Below are positions 34,110 to 42,846 of a stretch of DNA of 64,000 nt, one piece after another. Positions within the stretch are counted from its first letter, which is position 1; each line of letters opens with the position of its first letter. A program made the position numbers and the translations under genes. The notes under the pieces were generated by a model, which did no database searches, was not told the DNA's origin, and saw only the letters and a program-made list of their open reading frames with translations. This DNA is from Paenibacillaceae bacterium. GTDB lineage: Bacteria > Bacillota > Bacilli > Paenibacillales > Paenibacillaceae. The stretch covers positions 1 through 64,000 of the forward strand of contig CAAFUF010000011.1 in NCBI GenBank assembly GCA_900766135.1. The letters are read 5' to 3'.

Positions 34110-34467
34110 TAATTCAACTGGTGTAATTTCCCTGCTAGAGGATCGGTTTAAGACCTTATTAACCGATGGTTTATATCGGACTTTCGTCGCACCTTATTTC
34201 TATCTGCACTCGTACTCCATCCGCCCTCGTTCCCGACACTCGCGACGGTATCCATGGTCATTCAAAATGGTAGTTTGATGTAAACCACGGTTTAAGGATC
34301 TTTGAGTAAGACCCAAAACTGAAGTGGAAGAGGGGAGTAGAAAGAAGCCTGTTCGAAGGAATGAGGAACGATCAAAGGGGGAGATCGGAAAGCAAGTCCA
34401 GACTGGAAGCCAACTGGTGTACACGGAATGTTCTTAACGATCTATTTTAAGAGGAGGAGTCATTTAA
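34110..34467 (+). other. long 5' leader of the peptide transporter operon
   Basis: About 358 bases between the predicted start and the first ATG, with no open reading frame of note. ATCGGTT (34142-34148) pairs with AACCGAT (34161-34167), and CAACTGGTGTA occurs near both ends of the leader (about 34117 and 34411). No T-box GGTACCGCG motif and no known riboswitch core was recognised. Confidence 0.5.
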
Positions 34468-36207
34468 ATGGTAGCTAACAAGAAGAGTTTATGGTCCATT
34501 TTACTTATTTTGTCGCTGGTAGGGATTTTGTTTACGGGTTGCAGTACCAATAATACAGCTTCCAATTCGCCGACTCCGACAGAGAACAATACGACCCCCG
34601 AGAATACGACCGAACCGGAAACGGAGCCGTCGGCCGATGAGCCGGTGGATGGCGGCGCGATTGTTCTTGGAACATTTTCCGACATTGTCACTGTGAATCC
34701 TATCTTTGTTAATGATACGTCCTCAGGGGATGTAGTTCAGTTTCTATTCGCCAAGTTGTACGACCTGGACCGCGAAGGAAACGTAGCCGTCGAACCTTGG
34801 TCTTTGGCGGCGGAGCTTCCGCAGATTTCCGAGGACGGCCTTACATATACCGTAAAGCTGAAGGATACGGCCAAATGGAGCGACGGACAGCCGGTCACGG
34901 CGGATGATCTTATCTATACATTTGATACGGTGCGAAATCCGGAAACGGGGTCGCCGGGGATTAGCCAATTTGATAAAGTGGATAAAATTGCGAAGGTTGA
35001 CGATCTGACCGTTAATATCACCCTCAAACAAGTCTATGCACCGTTCCAATATACGCTGGTTACCGAACTTGTGCCTTCCCATATTCTCAAAGATATCCCG
35101 GTGAAGGAACTGCAGAAGGACCCATACGGTACGGACCCGGCGAAAACCGTAACCAACGGTCCTTGGAAATGGACCCAATGGAAGCAGGGCGAAAGCCATA
35201 CGATGGACCTGGATCCGAACTATTGGGGAGCGAAGAAACCGCATATCCAACAGGTCGTCTACAAGATCTATGCGGATCAAAATACGGAAGTGCAAGCTTT
35301 GCTGAAAGGCGATGTCGACCATGTCAGCGCCATTCCGGTGACTCAGGTCGAGGCCGTGAAGGCCAACGACAAAATCGGAATCATTCAAAAGCCGGGCCAA
35401 TCGTATGAATATGTCGGGTTTAACTTCGATCCGAAGAACTTCCCGGACAACTATGGCCTGTTTGATGGCCAAAAGACCAGACAGGCGATTGCCTATGCGA
35501 TCAACCGTCAAGGGATGGTCGACAATATTCTGAAAGGCATCGGCGTGTTGATGAATGCTCCGTTCCTTCCGGATACGTGGGCTGACCCGAAGGATGCGGC
35601 CGTCAACTATGCGTACGATCCGGAGAAAGCGAAACAACTGTTGGCTGAAGACGGTTGGGTAGCAGGCAAAGACGGCATCCTCGAGAAAGACGGTCACCGT
35701 TTCTCCTTCGAGCTCCAATATAACGCCGGCAACAGCCGCCGCGAACAAGTAGCTGCGGTCATTCAGCAAAACCTGAAGGATGTGGGTATTGAAGTCAAGC
35801 CGAAAGGGATTGACTTTGCGGCCTGGATCGATCAAAACGTCAACCCTGGTAAATTCCAGGCCATCTTGCTGGCTTGGTCCTTGAACACGCCGGATCCGGA
35901 TGCGGAGAGCATTTACTCCTCCAAATACTTCCCGCCGGCAGGGCAAAACGTGGGCTGGTACAAAAACGAGAAGCTCGACCAACTGTGGGTCGACGGTTAT
36001 TCCACGGTAGATCAAGCCAAACGTCAAGAGATCTATAAAGAAGTTGCTAAAGAAATTTCCACGGACCTGCCGTATGTGTTCCTTTATCAATACGGTAATG
36101 CCATCGGCTCCGGGCCAAGGGTTCACTGGAAGGAAGAAGATCGTCCGGAACCATCGCTGGGGTACGGGTACTTCTTCCACCTGATTAACTGGTGGGTAAC
36201 CGAATAA
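34468..36207 (+). CDS. oligopeptide ABC transporter substrate-binding lipoprotein
   Basis: A 579-residue SBP_bac_5 protein. The lipoprotein signal ends LVGILFTGCS with the lipobox Cys at about residue 25; a Thr/Glu/Pro-rich tether follows to about residue 60. The family signature region begins with LPQISEDGLTYTVKLKDTAKWSDGQPVTADDL, and TRQAIAYAINRQGMVDN lies in the middle. It captures peptides outside the cell and hands them to the permeases encoded downstream. Substrate size cannot be told from sequence. AGAGGAGGAG precedes the ATG. Confidence 0.93.
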   Translation: MVANKKSLWSILLILSLVGILFTGCSTNNTASNSPTPTENNTTPENTTEPETEPSADEPVDGGAIVLGTFSDIVTVNPIFVNDTSSGDVVQFLFAKLYDLDREGNVAVEPWSLAAELPQISEDGLTYTVKLKDTAKWSDGQPVTADDLIYTFDTVRNPETGSPGISQFDKVDKIAKVDDLTVNITLKQVYAPFQYTLVTELVPSHILKDIPVKELQKDPYGTDPAKTVTNGPWKWTQWKQGESHTMDLDPNYWGAKKPHIQQVVYKIYADQNTEVQALLKGDVDHVSAIPVTQVEAVKANDKIGIIQKPGQSYEYVGFNFDPKNFPDNYGLFDGQKTRQAIAYAINRQGMVDNILKGIGVLMNAPFLPDTWADPKDAAVNYAYDPEKAKQLLAEDGWVAGKDGILEKDGHRFSFELQYNAGNSRREQVAAVIQQNLKDVGIEVKPKGIDFAAWIDQNVNPGKFQAILLAWSLNTPDPDAESIYSSKYFPPAGQNVGWYKNEKLDQLWVDGYSTVDQAKRQEIYKEVAKEISTDLPYVFLYQYGNAIGSGPRVHWKEEDRPEPSLGYGYFFHLINWWVTE

Positions 36208-36336
36208 GAAGAAGGGCGGATACAGGAAATAGAACCGCGGGAGGGGGAAAGGGAGCATTCTCTTTCTCCTTCTCCCTTTCAAGGCGAGAAAACTTGTCCT
36301 GCGGTTTTATACCTATCTCAATGAGGAGGATAAAAA

Positions 36337-37308
36337 ATGACAGAATATCTGATCCGTCGCTTGCTGCAATCGGTACTGGTCATTTTTCTGATTACGGTCG
36401 TTACGTTTCTGCTGATCCATGCCGCTCCGGGGGGGCCGACCCAAGTCATGTTGGCTCCGGGACTTTCTCCGGAAGCATTCGAACAACAGAAACGGAATTT
36501 GGGCTTGGACCAGCCTGTGCCCATCCAATATATCCGGTGGGTTGGCGATTTGCTGCAAGGCGATTTCGGTTATACGTTCAAAAATCATCTTCCGGTAGCG
36601 GACCTGCTCTGGCCTCGTGTCGGCAATACGATGATTCTGATGGGCGCGGCTTGGCTGCTGACGCTGATCATCGCTCTCCCGTGGGGCATTTACAATAGTA
36701 CCAAACAATATGGATTATCCGATCAAACGTCTTCTTTCCTATCTTATATCGGTTTCGCCATGCCCACCTTTTGGTTTGGCATTTTGCTTCAGCAGTGGTT
36801 TTCCCTTGGTCTCGATTGGTTGCCTTTGTCGGACATGCATACAAGAGGAAAAGAGAATAGCCTTGCCGATTTATTAATGCATTTAGTGCTGCCAATAACC
36901 GTACTCTCTTTAGGATCCCTTGCCGCTTATATAAAATACGCTCGAGCGAGCATGCTGGAAGTGTTGGAGATGGACTACATCCGTACGGCACGCGCTAAAG
37001 GGGTTAAAGAAAGAAAAGTGGTATTTAGGCATGCCCTGCGCAATGCCCTGATCCCGATTATTACCATTCTTGGCCTCGATTTGCCGTCCCTGGTAGCTGG
37101 CGCGGTACTTACCGAAAGCGTGTTTAACTGGCCCGGGATGGGCAGGTTTTTCGTCGATATGGCGATTGCCAGAGAGTATTCCGTATTAATGGCTATTACC
37201 ATCGTAACTTCGGTTGTCGTTGTAGCCGGTAATTTACTGGCGGATATATTATACGCGATCGTGGATCCTCGGGTTAAATTGGGCGGAAAGGGGAGTACAG
37301 CGGCATGA
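36337..37308 (+). CDS. oligopeptide ABC transporter permease (DppB/AppB type)
   Basis: A 323-residue permease with about six membrane helices. The first is LLQSVLVIFLITVVTFLLIHAAPGGP with the usual APGGP turn, and the cytoplasmic EAA loop is DYIRTARAKGVKERKVVFRHALRNALIPI. It pairs with the next permease. GAGGAGGA precedes the ATG. The gap to the substrate-binding gene (129 bases) holds a hairpin-rich purine/pyrimidine tract that might stabilise the lipoprotein message. Confidence 0.94.
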   Translation: MTEYLIRRLLQSVLVIFLITVVTFLLIHAAPGGPTQVMLAPGLSPEAFEQQKRNLGLDQPVPIQYIRWVGDLLQGDFGYTFKNHLPVADLLWPRVGNTMILMGAAWLLTLIIALPWGIYNSTKQYGLSDQTSSFLSYIGFAMPTFWFGILLQQWFSLGLDWLPLSDMHTRGKENSLADLLMHLVLPITVLSLGSLAAYIKYARASMLEVLEMDYIRTARAKGVKERKVVFRHALRNALIPIITILGLDLPSLVAGAVLTESVFNWPGMGRFFVDMAIAREYSVLMAITIVTSVVVVAGNLLADILYAIVDPRVKLGGKGSTAA

Positions 37309-38321
37309 GTGAGATGAAGATCAAGCTGTCGTCCGGTACGTCCCCGGAATCTATGCCCCCGGGCGTCACCGATTCGCGACCGGCCAAACCAATGAAACCC
37401 GCTCTGCCCTCGAAGAAACCGCCTGGACCATGGCGTACGCTGTGGAAAAAATTCTCGCGCAACCCTTACGCGATGACCGGGCTTGTGGTGTTATTGATAT
37501 TTATCGGGCTGGCCGTATTTGCGCCTTTCATTGCGAAACATGATCCGACCCGGATTGATATGATGTTCCCGAATCTGCCCGCCGGATCGGAAGGCCATCT
37601 GCTGGGGACGGACGAATTGGGGCGGGACGTCTTCGCAAGGCTGCTGTATAGTGCACGCATTTCCTTATTAATCGGGTTTTCGGTGGCCTTTGCGTCGGTG
37701 TTTATCGGCTCCGTTATTGGGGCGGTTTCCGGTTACTTTGGGGGCTGGATCGATACGGTATGCATGCGGATCGTCGACGTGATGAACTCCGTGCCGACCT
37801 TGTTTCTCAACATTTTGGTGTTGGCGATTTTCGGCTCCGAAATCAAATATATGATCATGATCCTCGCTTTTACGAGCTGGATGAGTATTGCCCGCTTGGT
37901 ACGCGGAAATTTCCTGCAGTTGCGGGAGATGCAATACGTGGAAGCTGCGCGGGCCATTGGGGTGTCAAATGCGGGGATCATATTCCGGCATTTGCTACGG
38001 AACTCCATGTTCCCGATTATCGTTAACGCCACGTTGATGGTCGGGGCGGCGATTCTGAGTGAATCCGCTTTGTCTTTCTTGGGCTTAGGCGTTCAAACGC
38101 CTGACACGAGCTGGGGGCTGATGCTGAGCAATGCGCAAGAATTCATGCTCATCGATAAAATGCAGGCCGTATACCCCGGGTTATGCATCTTGATTGTCGT
38201 CTTGGCGATTAACTTTATCGGTGACGGGATCCGTGACGCGCTGGATCCAAGACAGAGTATGAACAAATCCCGGAGGAGGCTGGCAAAATGGCGGAGAAAC
38301 TTCTCGAAATCCGGAAACTGA
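37305..38321 (+). CDS. oligopeptide ABC transporter permease (DppC/AppC type)
   Basis: A 338-residue permease starting four bases before the previous stop. A proline-rich cytoplasmic N-terminus precedes the first membrane helix (YAMTGLVVLLIFIGLAVFAPF), the characteristic HLLGTDELGRDVFARLLYSARISL motif, and the EAA loop YVEAARAIGVSNAGIIFRHLLRN. It overlaps the next gene by 34 bases. Confidence 0.94.
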   Translation: MSEMKIKLSSGTSPESMPPGVTDSRPAKPMKPALPSKKPPGPWRTLWKKFSRNPYAMTGLVVLLIFIGLAVFAPFIAKHDPTRIDMMFPNLPAGSEGHLLGTDELGRDVFARLLYSARISLLIGFSVAFASVFIGSVIGAVSGYFGGWIDTVCMRIVDVMNSVPTLFLNILVLAIFGSEIKYMIMILAFTSWMSIARLVRGNFLQLREMQYVEAARAIGVSNAGIIFRHLLRNSMFPIIVNATLMVGAAILSESALSFLGLGVQTPDTSWGLMLSNAQEFMLIDKMQAVYPGLCILIVVLAINFIGDGIRDALDPRQSMNKSRRRLAKWRRNFSKSGN

Positions 38322-39316
38322 CGGCGGGCTTTTTCACGGAAAACGGGGTCGTCAAAGCTACGGACCAAATTTCGCTATCCATAGGTAAAGGCCAGACGGT
38401 TTGCCTGGTGGGCGAATCGGGCAGCGGGAAAAGCGTCACGTCATTAGCCGTTATGCGGTTAATCGATTATGCCGGCGGCTCGATTCTGGAAGGCAGCATT
38501 CAATTCCAAGGACAGGAGCTAACGGGAAAAACCCAAGAAGAGATGAGGCAGATTCGCGGCGACCGGATCGCGATGATCTTTCAGGATCCGATGTCGGCTT
38601 TGAACCCGGTGTTTACCGTAGGGGAACAAATTGCCGAAAGCTTGCGCCTGCACCAAAACAAAAACGGGGAAGAGGCCTGGAAGATGGCGGTCGACCTGCT
38701 CAAGCTGGTAGGCATTCCGGCGCCGGAAATCCGCGCGAAACAATACCCGCACCAGTTGTCGGGCGGGATGTGCCAACGGGTCGTCATCGCCATTGCGCTT
38801 GCTTGCGATCCGGAGCTGCTGATCGCCGATGAGCCTACGACCGCGCTGGACGTAACGGTACAGGCGCAAATCCTCGATCTGTTACGGAAGCTGCAGGCGG
38901 AACTCGGGATGTCCATCCTGCTGATTACTCACGATATGGGGGTTGCGGCGGAAATGGCCGACCGGGTGGCGGTCATGTATGCGGGGGCGATCGTCGAGGA
39001 AGGGCCGGTGGAGCAAATTTTCAACCAACCGAGCCACCCGTATACAGTGGGACTTCTCCAATCGATCCCGGGGTTCGAAGGGGAAAGGGGAGGAGAGCTA
39101 TATACGATTCAGGGGACGATTCCCCCGATCGGACAGTTGCCTACCGGATGCCGATTCCATCCCCGCTGTCCGCATGCGACGGAGGTTTGCCGTCAGAAGG
39201 AACCGCCCGAATTTATGATCGGAGCAGACCATCGCGCCTCCTGCTGGCTCTATGAAGATAAGCCGGTGCGCTTGGGCGATGATCACAGCAGCAGAGATGA
39301 GGTGAAACCCGCATGA
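38288..39316 (+). CDS. oligopeptide ABC transporter ATPase (DppD/OppD type)
   Basis: A 342-residue ATPase. Walker A is GESGSGKSVT, Walker B LLIADEPTTALDV, H-loop ITHD, and the C-terminal oligopeptide domain has GCRFHPRCPHATEVC. The signature motif reads LSGGMCQRV, with Cys where the family nearly always has Arg. GGAGGAGG lies before the ATG, inside the end of the preceding permease gene. Confidence 0.94.
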   Translation: MAEKLLEIRKLTAGFFTENGVVKATDQISLSIGKGQTVCLVGESGSGKSVTSLAVMRLIDYAGGSILEGSIQFQGQELTGKTQEEMRQIRGDRIAMIFQDPMSALNPVFTVGEQIAESLRLHQNKNGEEAWKMAVDLLKLVGIPAPEIRAKQYPHQLSGGMCQRVVIAIALACDPELLIADEPTTALDVTVQAQILDLLRKLQAELGMSILLITHDMGVAAEMADRVAVMYAGAIVEEGPVEQIFNQPSHPYTVGLLQSIPGFEGERGGELYTIQGTIPPIGQLPTGCRFHPRCPHATEVCRQKEPPEFMIGADHRASCWLYEDKPVRLGDDHSSRDEVKPA

Positions 39317-40353
39317 TGACGGAAACGGCAAATGTAGAGGTAAAGCGACCGATCGCTTCGAAATCCGGGGAGATTCTGGTCGATATCCGCGGGATCAAAA
39401 AGTATTTTCCGATTCATAAGGGCCTGCTCAGCCGAGTCGTCGGCCAAGTAAAAGCGGTGGACGACGTATCCCTGGCGATTCGTCAAGGGGAAACCTTCGG
39501 ACTGGTCGGGGAATCCGGGTGCGGCAAGTCGACGCTGGGACGTGTCATCCTTCGTCTGCAAGGAGCCACGGAGGGCGAAGTGATCTACCAAGGCCGGGAT
39601 ATCCATTCATTGCGGGGGCAAGAACTGCGGAAGCTTCGGGAAGAGATGCAGATTATTTTCCAAGACCCGTTCGGTTCTTTGAACCCGAGATTTCTCGTCA
39701 AAGATATCATCGGCGAGCCGTTACGCGTGCATCGAAATATGTCCGCCAGAAAGGTGGATGAACGGGTCGTCGAGCTGATGGAGTTGGTCGGGCTTGACGC
39801 CAGCCGGCGCAATCGCTATCCGCATGAATTCTCCGGCGGGCAACGGCAGCGGATCGGCATTGCCCGGGCAATAGCGCTGAATCCAAAGTTCATCGTGGCG
39901 GACGAGGCGGTGTCGGCGCTTGACGTATCCGTTCAATCGCAGGTCATTAACCTGCTCATGAAGCTGCAACGAGAACTCGGGCTGACGTTCTTGTTTATTG
40001 CCCATGGCCTGAACGTCGTCCGGCATATTTCCGACCGGGTCGGTGTGATGTACCTGGGTAAGCTGGTGGAGGTCGGGGAGACGGAGACGTTATTCGCGGA
40101 GCCGCTTCACCCGTATACCGCCGCGCTGTTATCGGCGATTCCAAAGCCGGTGCCGGGCCGGAAGCAGGAGCGGATCGTGCTGCAAGGGGATGTTCCCTCC
40201 CCGGCGAACCCGCCTTCCGGCTGCCGCTTCCACACCCGCTGTCCGTTTGCCCAAGAGCGCTGCTCCCAGGTAGAACCGCAATTGGTAGAGGCAACCCCGG
40301 GTCGTCAGGTGGCTTGTCATTTCCCGCTGCAGCCGGGGACTGTGTTGGCTTAA
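39313..40353 (+). CDS. oligopeptide ABC transporter ATPase (DppF/OppF type)
   Basis: A 346-residue second ATPase, overlapping the first by four bases. Walker A is GESGCGKSTLG, signature FSGGQRQRIGIARAI, Walker B FIVADEAVSALDVS, and C-terminal cysteine motif GCRFHTRCPFAQERC. Two positions differ from the family norm: Ala replaces Pro after DE, and the H-loop reads IAHGL rather than IAHDL. The catalytic Glu and His are intact. Confidence 0.94.
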   Translation: MMTETANVEVKRPIASKSGEILVDIRGIKKYFPIHKGLLSRVVGQVKAVDDVSLAIRQGETFGLVGESGCGKSTLGRVILRLQGATEGEVIYQGRDIHSLRGQELRKLREEMQIIFQDPFGSLNPRFLVKDIIGEPLRVHRNMSARKVDERVVELMELVGLDASRRNRYPHEFSGGQRQRIGIARAIALNPKFIVADEAVSALDVSVQSQVINLLMKLQRELGLTFLFIAHGLNVVRHISDRVGVMYLGKLVEVGETETLFAEPLHPYTAALLSAIPKPVPGRKQERIVLQGDVPSPANPPSGCRFHTRCPFAQERCSQVEPQLVEATPGRQVACHFPLQPGTVLA

Positions 40354-40401
40354 CCGACAGTTTCTATTGTAAGCAAAATTTCTGCAATCGATCATGGCAG
40401 G

Positions 40402-40438
40402 GGGTCCGATCTCCGGAAGGAGCGGGCCTCTCTTTTTT
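40402..40438 (+). terminator. terminator of the peptide transporter operon
   Basis: GGTCCG..CTCC pairs with GGAG.CGGGCC around GGAA, followed by TCTCTTTTTT, about 50 bases after the last gene. Confidence 0.65.
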
Positions 40439-40504
40439 GCCGCAGCCGCAATTCAAATCGAAGCCGGTCTGGTTGGCCGACCAGCATCTGCATATGCCCT
40501 ATTG

Positions 40505-40534
40505 TTGTACCCGAATTCCCCAATGTGTTATAGT
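40505..40534 (+). promoter_or_regulatory. promoter of the LCP gene
   Basis: TTGTAC (40505-40510), 18 bases, TATAGT (40529-40534), about 120 bases before the LCP start. The rest of the 40354-40655 gap holds only the transporter terminator. Confidence 0.6.
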
Positions 40535-40655
40535 ACGAAGCGGTAGAGTTGTTTTCAAGGATGAGAGATTGAGAAGAGTAGAACAAGTAGATTAGCGGTG
40601 AAGACATAGATGGATCAAGGAGAAACCACCAGACCGGCAATGGAGGCGTAAATCA

Positions 40656-41756
40656 ATGATTGAACGACGGAAAAGGCAGAAAGGGCAGAACATGAAACCG
40701 AAGAAAAACCGCAAAAAAATAGCAATCCTCACGTTAGTAGTTCTATTAGTAGTTGGAGCGGGGGGATATTTGTTCCGCAAACCCCTTGCCGTAATGGCAT
40801 TTGATTTGTTCCTGTCGGGCAAAGTCGAGGAGACGCTGGAACGCTCGTATTCTCCGCTCGAAGGGGAAGAAGCGAAGCCGGTGCAACCACAGGAAGAGAA
40901 AATGGAGCCGTTCAGCACGCTGCTGCTCGGCGTGGATCAGCGAAATAACGAGCCGGCCCGATCGGATACGATGATCTATGCGGTGGTGCGGCCGGAGGAT
41001 GCCAAGGTATTGCTAATCTCCATCCCCCGCGATACCTACACGGAGATCGTTGGCAAAGATAAAGAAGACAAGATTAACCATGCGTATGCCTTCGGCGGAG
41101 AGAAAATGGCCAAGGATACCGTGGAGCATTTCATCGGATATCCGGTCGATTATTATGCGGCCGTCAATTTCCAGGGCGTGCGGGATGTCGTCGACGCGCT
41201 CGGGGGCGTGGAACTGCCGATCACCAAGGATATCGTGAATAAACAAGCCGATCATGAGAAATTTACGATAAAGGCGGGCAAACCGTTGTACGACGGCACG
41301 GAGGCATTGAATTTCGTCCGCTATCGCGAGGACAGCGATTTTAACCGGACGAAGCGGCACCAAGTGTTCCTGAACGCCATGGTCGACCGGATGTTAAAGC
41401 TGAACCAAGTGACAAAAATTCCTGAATTGATGAACCTGATGGGCGATAATTTTAAGACGGACCTGCCGCCGAGCCAAATTATCGATTTGTCCAAGCAAGT
41501 GTTGCTGGGCGATGCGACTCCGCAAATCAGCGGTTTTACGATCATGGGCGAAGGGATGCGGCTGAACGGCGTGTATTATGACAAGGCGAACGAAGAAGAC
41601 ATCGATTTCGCTAAAGAGATGATCGATAACTGGCTGAATCCGGAGACGGAAGCGTCCGCCCTGATTACGCCGGAATCCCGTGATGCCGAGAAGGCCGAGA
41701 CGAGTCAAAACGGCGCGAATGGAACGGCGACAAACGAGCAAAGCAAGAATGAGTGA
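40656..41756 (+). CDS. LytR-CpsA-Psr (LCP) family cell-wall glycopolymer ligase
   Basis: A 366-residue membrane-anchored enzyme of the family that attaches teichoic acids or other polymers to peptidoglycan. A basic N-terminus precedes one membrane helix (IAILTLVVLLVVGAGGYLF). The extracellular LCP domain shows RSDTMIYAVVRPEDAKVLLIS, the conserved SIPRDTYTEI, DKINHAYAFGG, and FVRYREDSDFNRTKRHQ with the Arg residues that bind the lipid pyrophosphate. The C-terminus is Thr/Asn/Glu-rich. GGAGG lies nine bases before the ATG. Confidence 0.93.
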   Translation: MIERRKRQKGQNMKPKKNRKKIAILTLVVLLVVGAGGYLFRKPLAVMAFDLFLSGKVEETLERSYSPLEGEEAKPVQPQEEKMEPFSTLLLGVDQRNNEPARSDTMIYAVVRPEDAKVLLISIPRDTYTEIVGKDKEDKINHAYAFGGEKMAKDTVEHFIGYPVDYYAAVNFQGVRDVVDALGGVELPITKDIVNKQADHEKFTIKAGKPLYDGTEALNFVRYREDSDFNRTKRHQVFLNAMVDRMLKLNQVTKIPELMNLMGDNFKTDLPPSQIIDLSKQVLLGDATPQISGFTIMGEGMRLNGVYYDKANEEDIDFAKEMIDNWLNPETEASALITPESRDAEKAETSQNGANGTATNEQSKNE

Positions 41757-41923
41757 TCTTGGGGCATCATATTTTAGATTAAACCGCTTTATAGATTTAC
41801 TTCAGACCTCGGCAGTCCGGTGTACCGGCTGCCGATTTCACGCGTGTCGGCCCGGAACATATTCCGTTTCGAAACGTATCAATTAGGGGAGTCTGAATGA
41901 AGGATGAGGAGGATTTTGTTCTC

Positions 41924-42352
41924 ATGAATATAGCTTTCTTTTTGCTTCCGAAAAATGACGTGGTGACCGTGACGCTGGATTCCACTTTGCGGCAAACGTT
42001 GGAACGGATGGAGTTTCACCGGTATACGGCGGTGCCGATCATCGATCGCGACGGGGCGTACGTCGGTACGGTGACGGAAGGCGACTTGCTGTGGCATATG
42101 AAAAACTCGAACGGCAAAATCACTTTTGAGACCGCTTCAAAATTTCTGCTTAAGGACGTTCCGCTCAAGATGGACATCAAGCCCGTGCGGATCGATGCCG
42201 ATATGGAGGACCTGATCAATCTGGCGAAGGTGCAGAACTTCGTGCCGGTGGTGGATGACCGGGGCCGGTTCATCGGGATCGTCCGGCGCAGCCAGATCAT
42301 CGAATATTGCGAAAAGTTCGTGACCAAGGACGTTTCCTCGTCGAGTTTTTGA
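41924..42352 (+). CDS. CBS domain pair protein
   Basis: A 142-residue protein that is little more than two CBS domains: the first contains YTAVPIIDRDGAYVGTVTEGDLLWHM, the second FVPVVDDRGRFIGIVRRSQIIEY. CBS pairs bind adenine nucleotides, sometimes cyclic di-AMP, which would fit with gdpP nearby, but this is inference. The start MNIAFFLLPK is chosen for family likeness with GAGGAGG 11 bases upstream; an ATG nine codons earlier (41897) is also possible. Confidence 0.82.
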   Translation: MNIAFFLLPKNDVVTVTLDSTLRQTLERMEFHRYTAVPIIDRDGAYVGTVTEGDLLWHMKNSNGKITFETASKFLLKDVPLKMDIKPVRIDADMEDLINLAKVQNFVPVVDDRGRFIGIVRRSQIIEYCEKFVTKDVSSSSF

Positions 42353-42370
42353 ACTACGTTTCAATGAAGG

Positions 42371-42439
42371 TTCAAAAAGTTGGGTTTGGAGCACCGAGCT
42401 TACACACTCCACTTCGTGATCCAAAGATAACTTTTTGAA
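42371..42439 (+). terminator. long hairpin after the CBS gene
   Basis: TTCAAAAAGTT (42371-42381) pairs perfectly with AACTTTTTGAA (42429-42439); TTTGGA and TCCAAA extend the stem inside. A T-rich stretch follows, so it may end CBS transcription. Confidence 0.55.
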
Positions 42440-42489
42440 TTTCCTTTTAGTAGCAAGGGTTTGCGTCTTTGGTCGCGATTGCATTATGC

Positions 42490-42495
42490 TATAAT
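42490..42495 (+). promoter_or_regulatory. extended -10 promoter of the MazG-like gene
   Basis: TGCTATAAT combines an extended -10 TGN with a consensus TATAAT (42490-42495) 43 bases before the start. The -35 is weak (TTTGGT). Confidence 0.5.
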
Positions 42496-42537
42496 GAAGA
42501 ATAAAGCTTTTTTCGGGGAGGGTGGAAGCTGTCCGCC

Positions 42538-42840
42538 ATGCAAAGGGAAATGGATGTGGCCAAACGTGCCAAGGTGATTGAATGGCTCAAAACGGAAGTA
42601 GTCGATCACGTATCCCGTTTGTTTAAGGCATTATGGGAAGGCAGCACGACACGGGTAACGGACAGTCTAGCCAGCCTGATCGTCAGCAGTTATATTTTGG
42701 GGCGGAGACTAGGCGTTTCCTATCGGGATATGGATGACAGCATCTTGGAAAAACTAAGAAAACATAAGCAGGAGGGTCACCAGCTCGAGGATTGGTATCA
42801 AGATATTTCTACCCTGGAAGAACATATGCGTAAGAGGTGA
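42538..42840 (+). CDS. MazG-like family protein
   Basis: A 100-residue all-helical protein (AKRAKVIEWLKTEVVDHVSRL, then TRVTDSLASLIVSSYILGRRLG) matching the MazG-like family of small Firmicute proteins. The full set of pyrophosphohydrolase metal ligands is not obvious, so enzymatic activity should not be assumed. It begins the run MazG-like, DUF2232, gdpP, rplI, dnaB, spaced within a few bases of each other. The ribosome site (GGAGGGTGG) is rather far from the ATG, so an upstream non-ATG start is possible. Confidence 0.78.
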   Translation: MQREMDVAKRAKVIEWLKTEVVDHVSRLFKALWEGSTTRVTDSLASLIVSSYILGRRLGVSYRDMDDSILEKLRKHKQEGHQLEDWYQDISTLEEHMRKR

Positions 42841-42846
42841 ACCCAT

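Noticed and set aside
34110..34467. T-box or other known riboswitch in the transporter leader
   Set aside because: No GGTACCGCG antiterminator core, and the space to the start codon is too short for a full T-box.
34744..36282. A 512-codon open frame antisense to the substrate-binding protein gene
   Set aside because: It is a shadow of the real lipoprotein gene, has no ribosome site and no recognisable domain.
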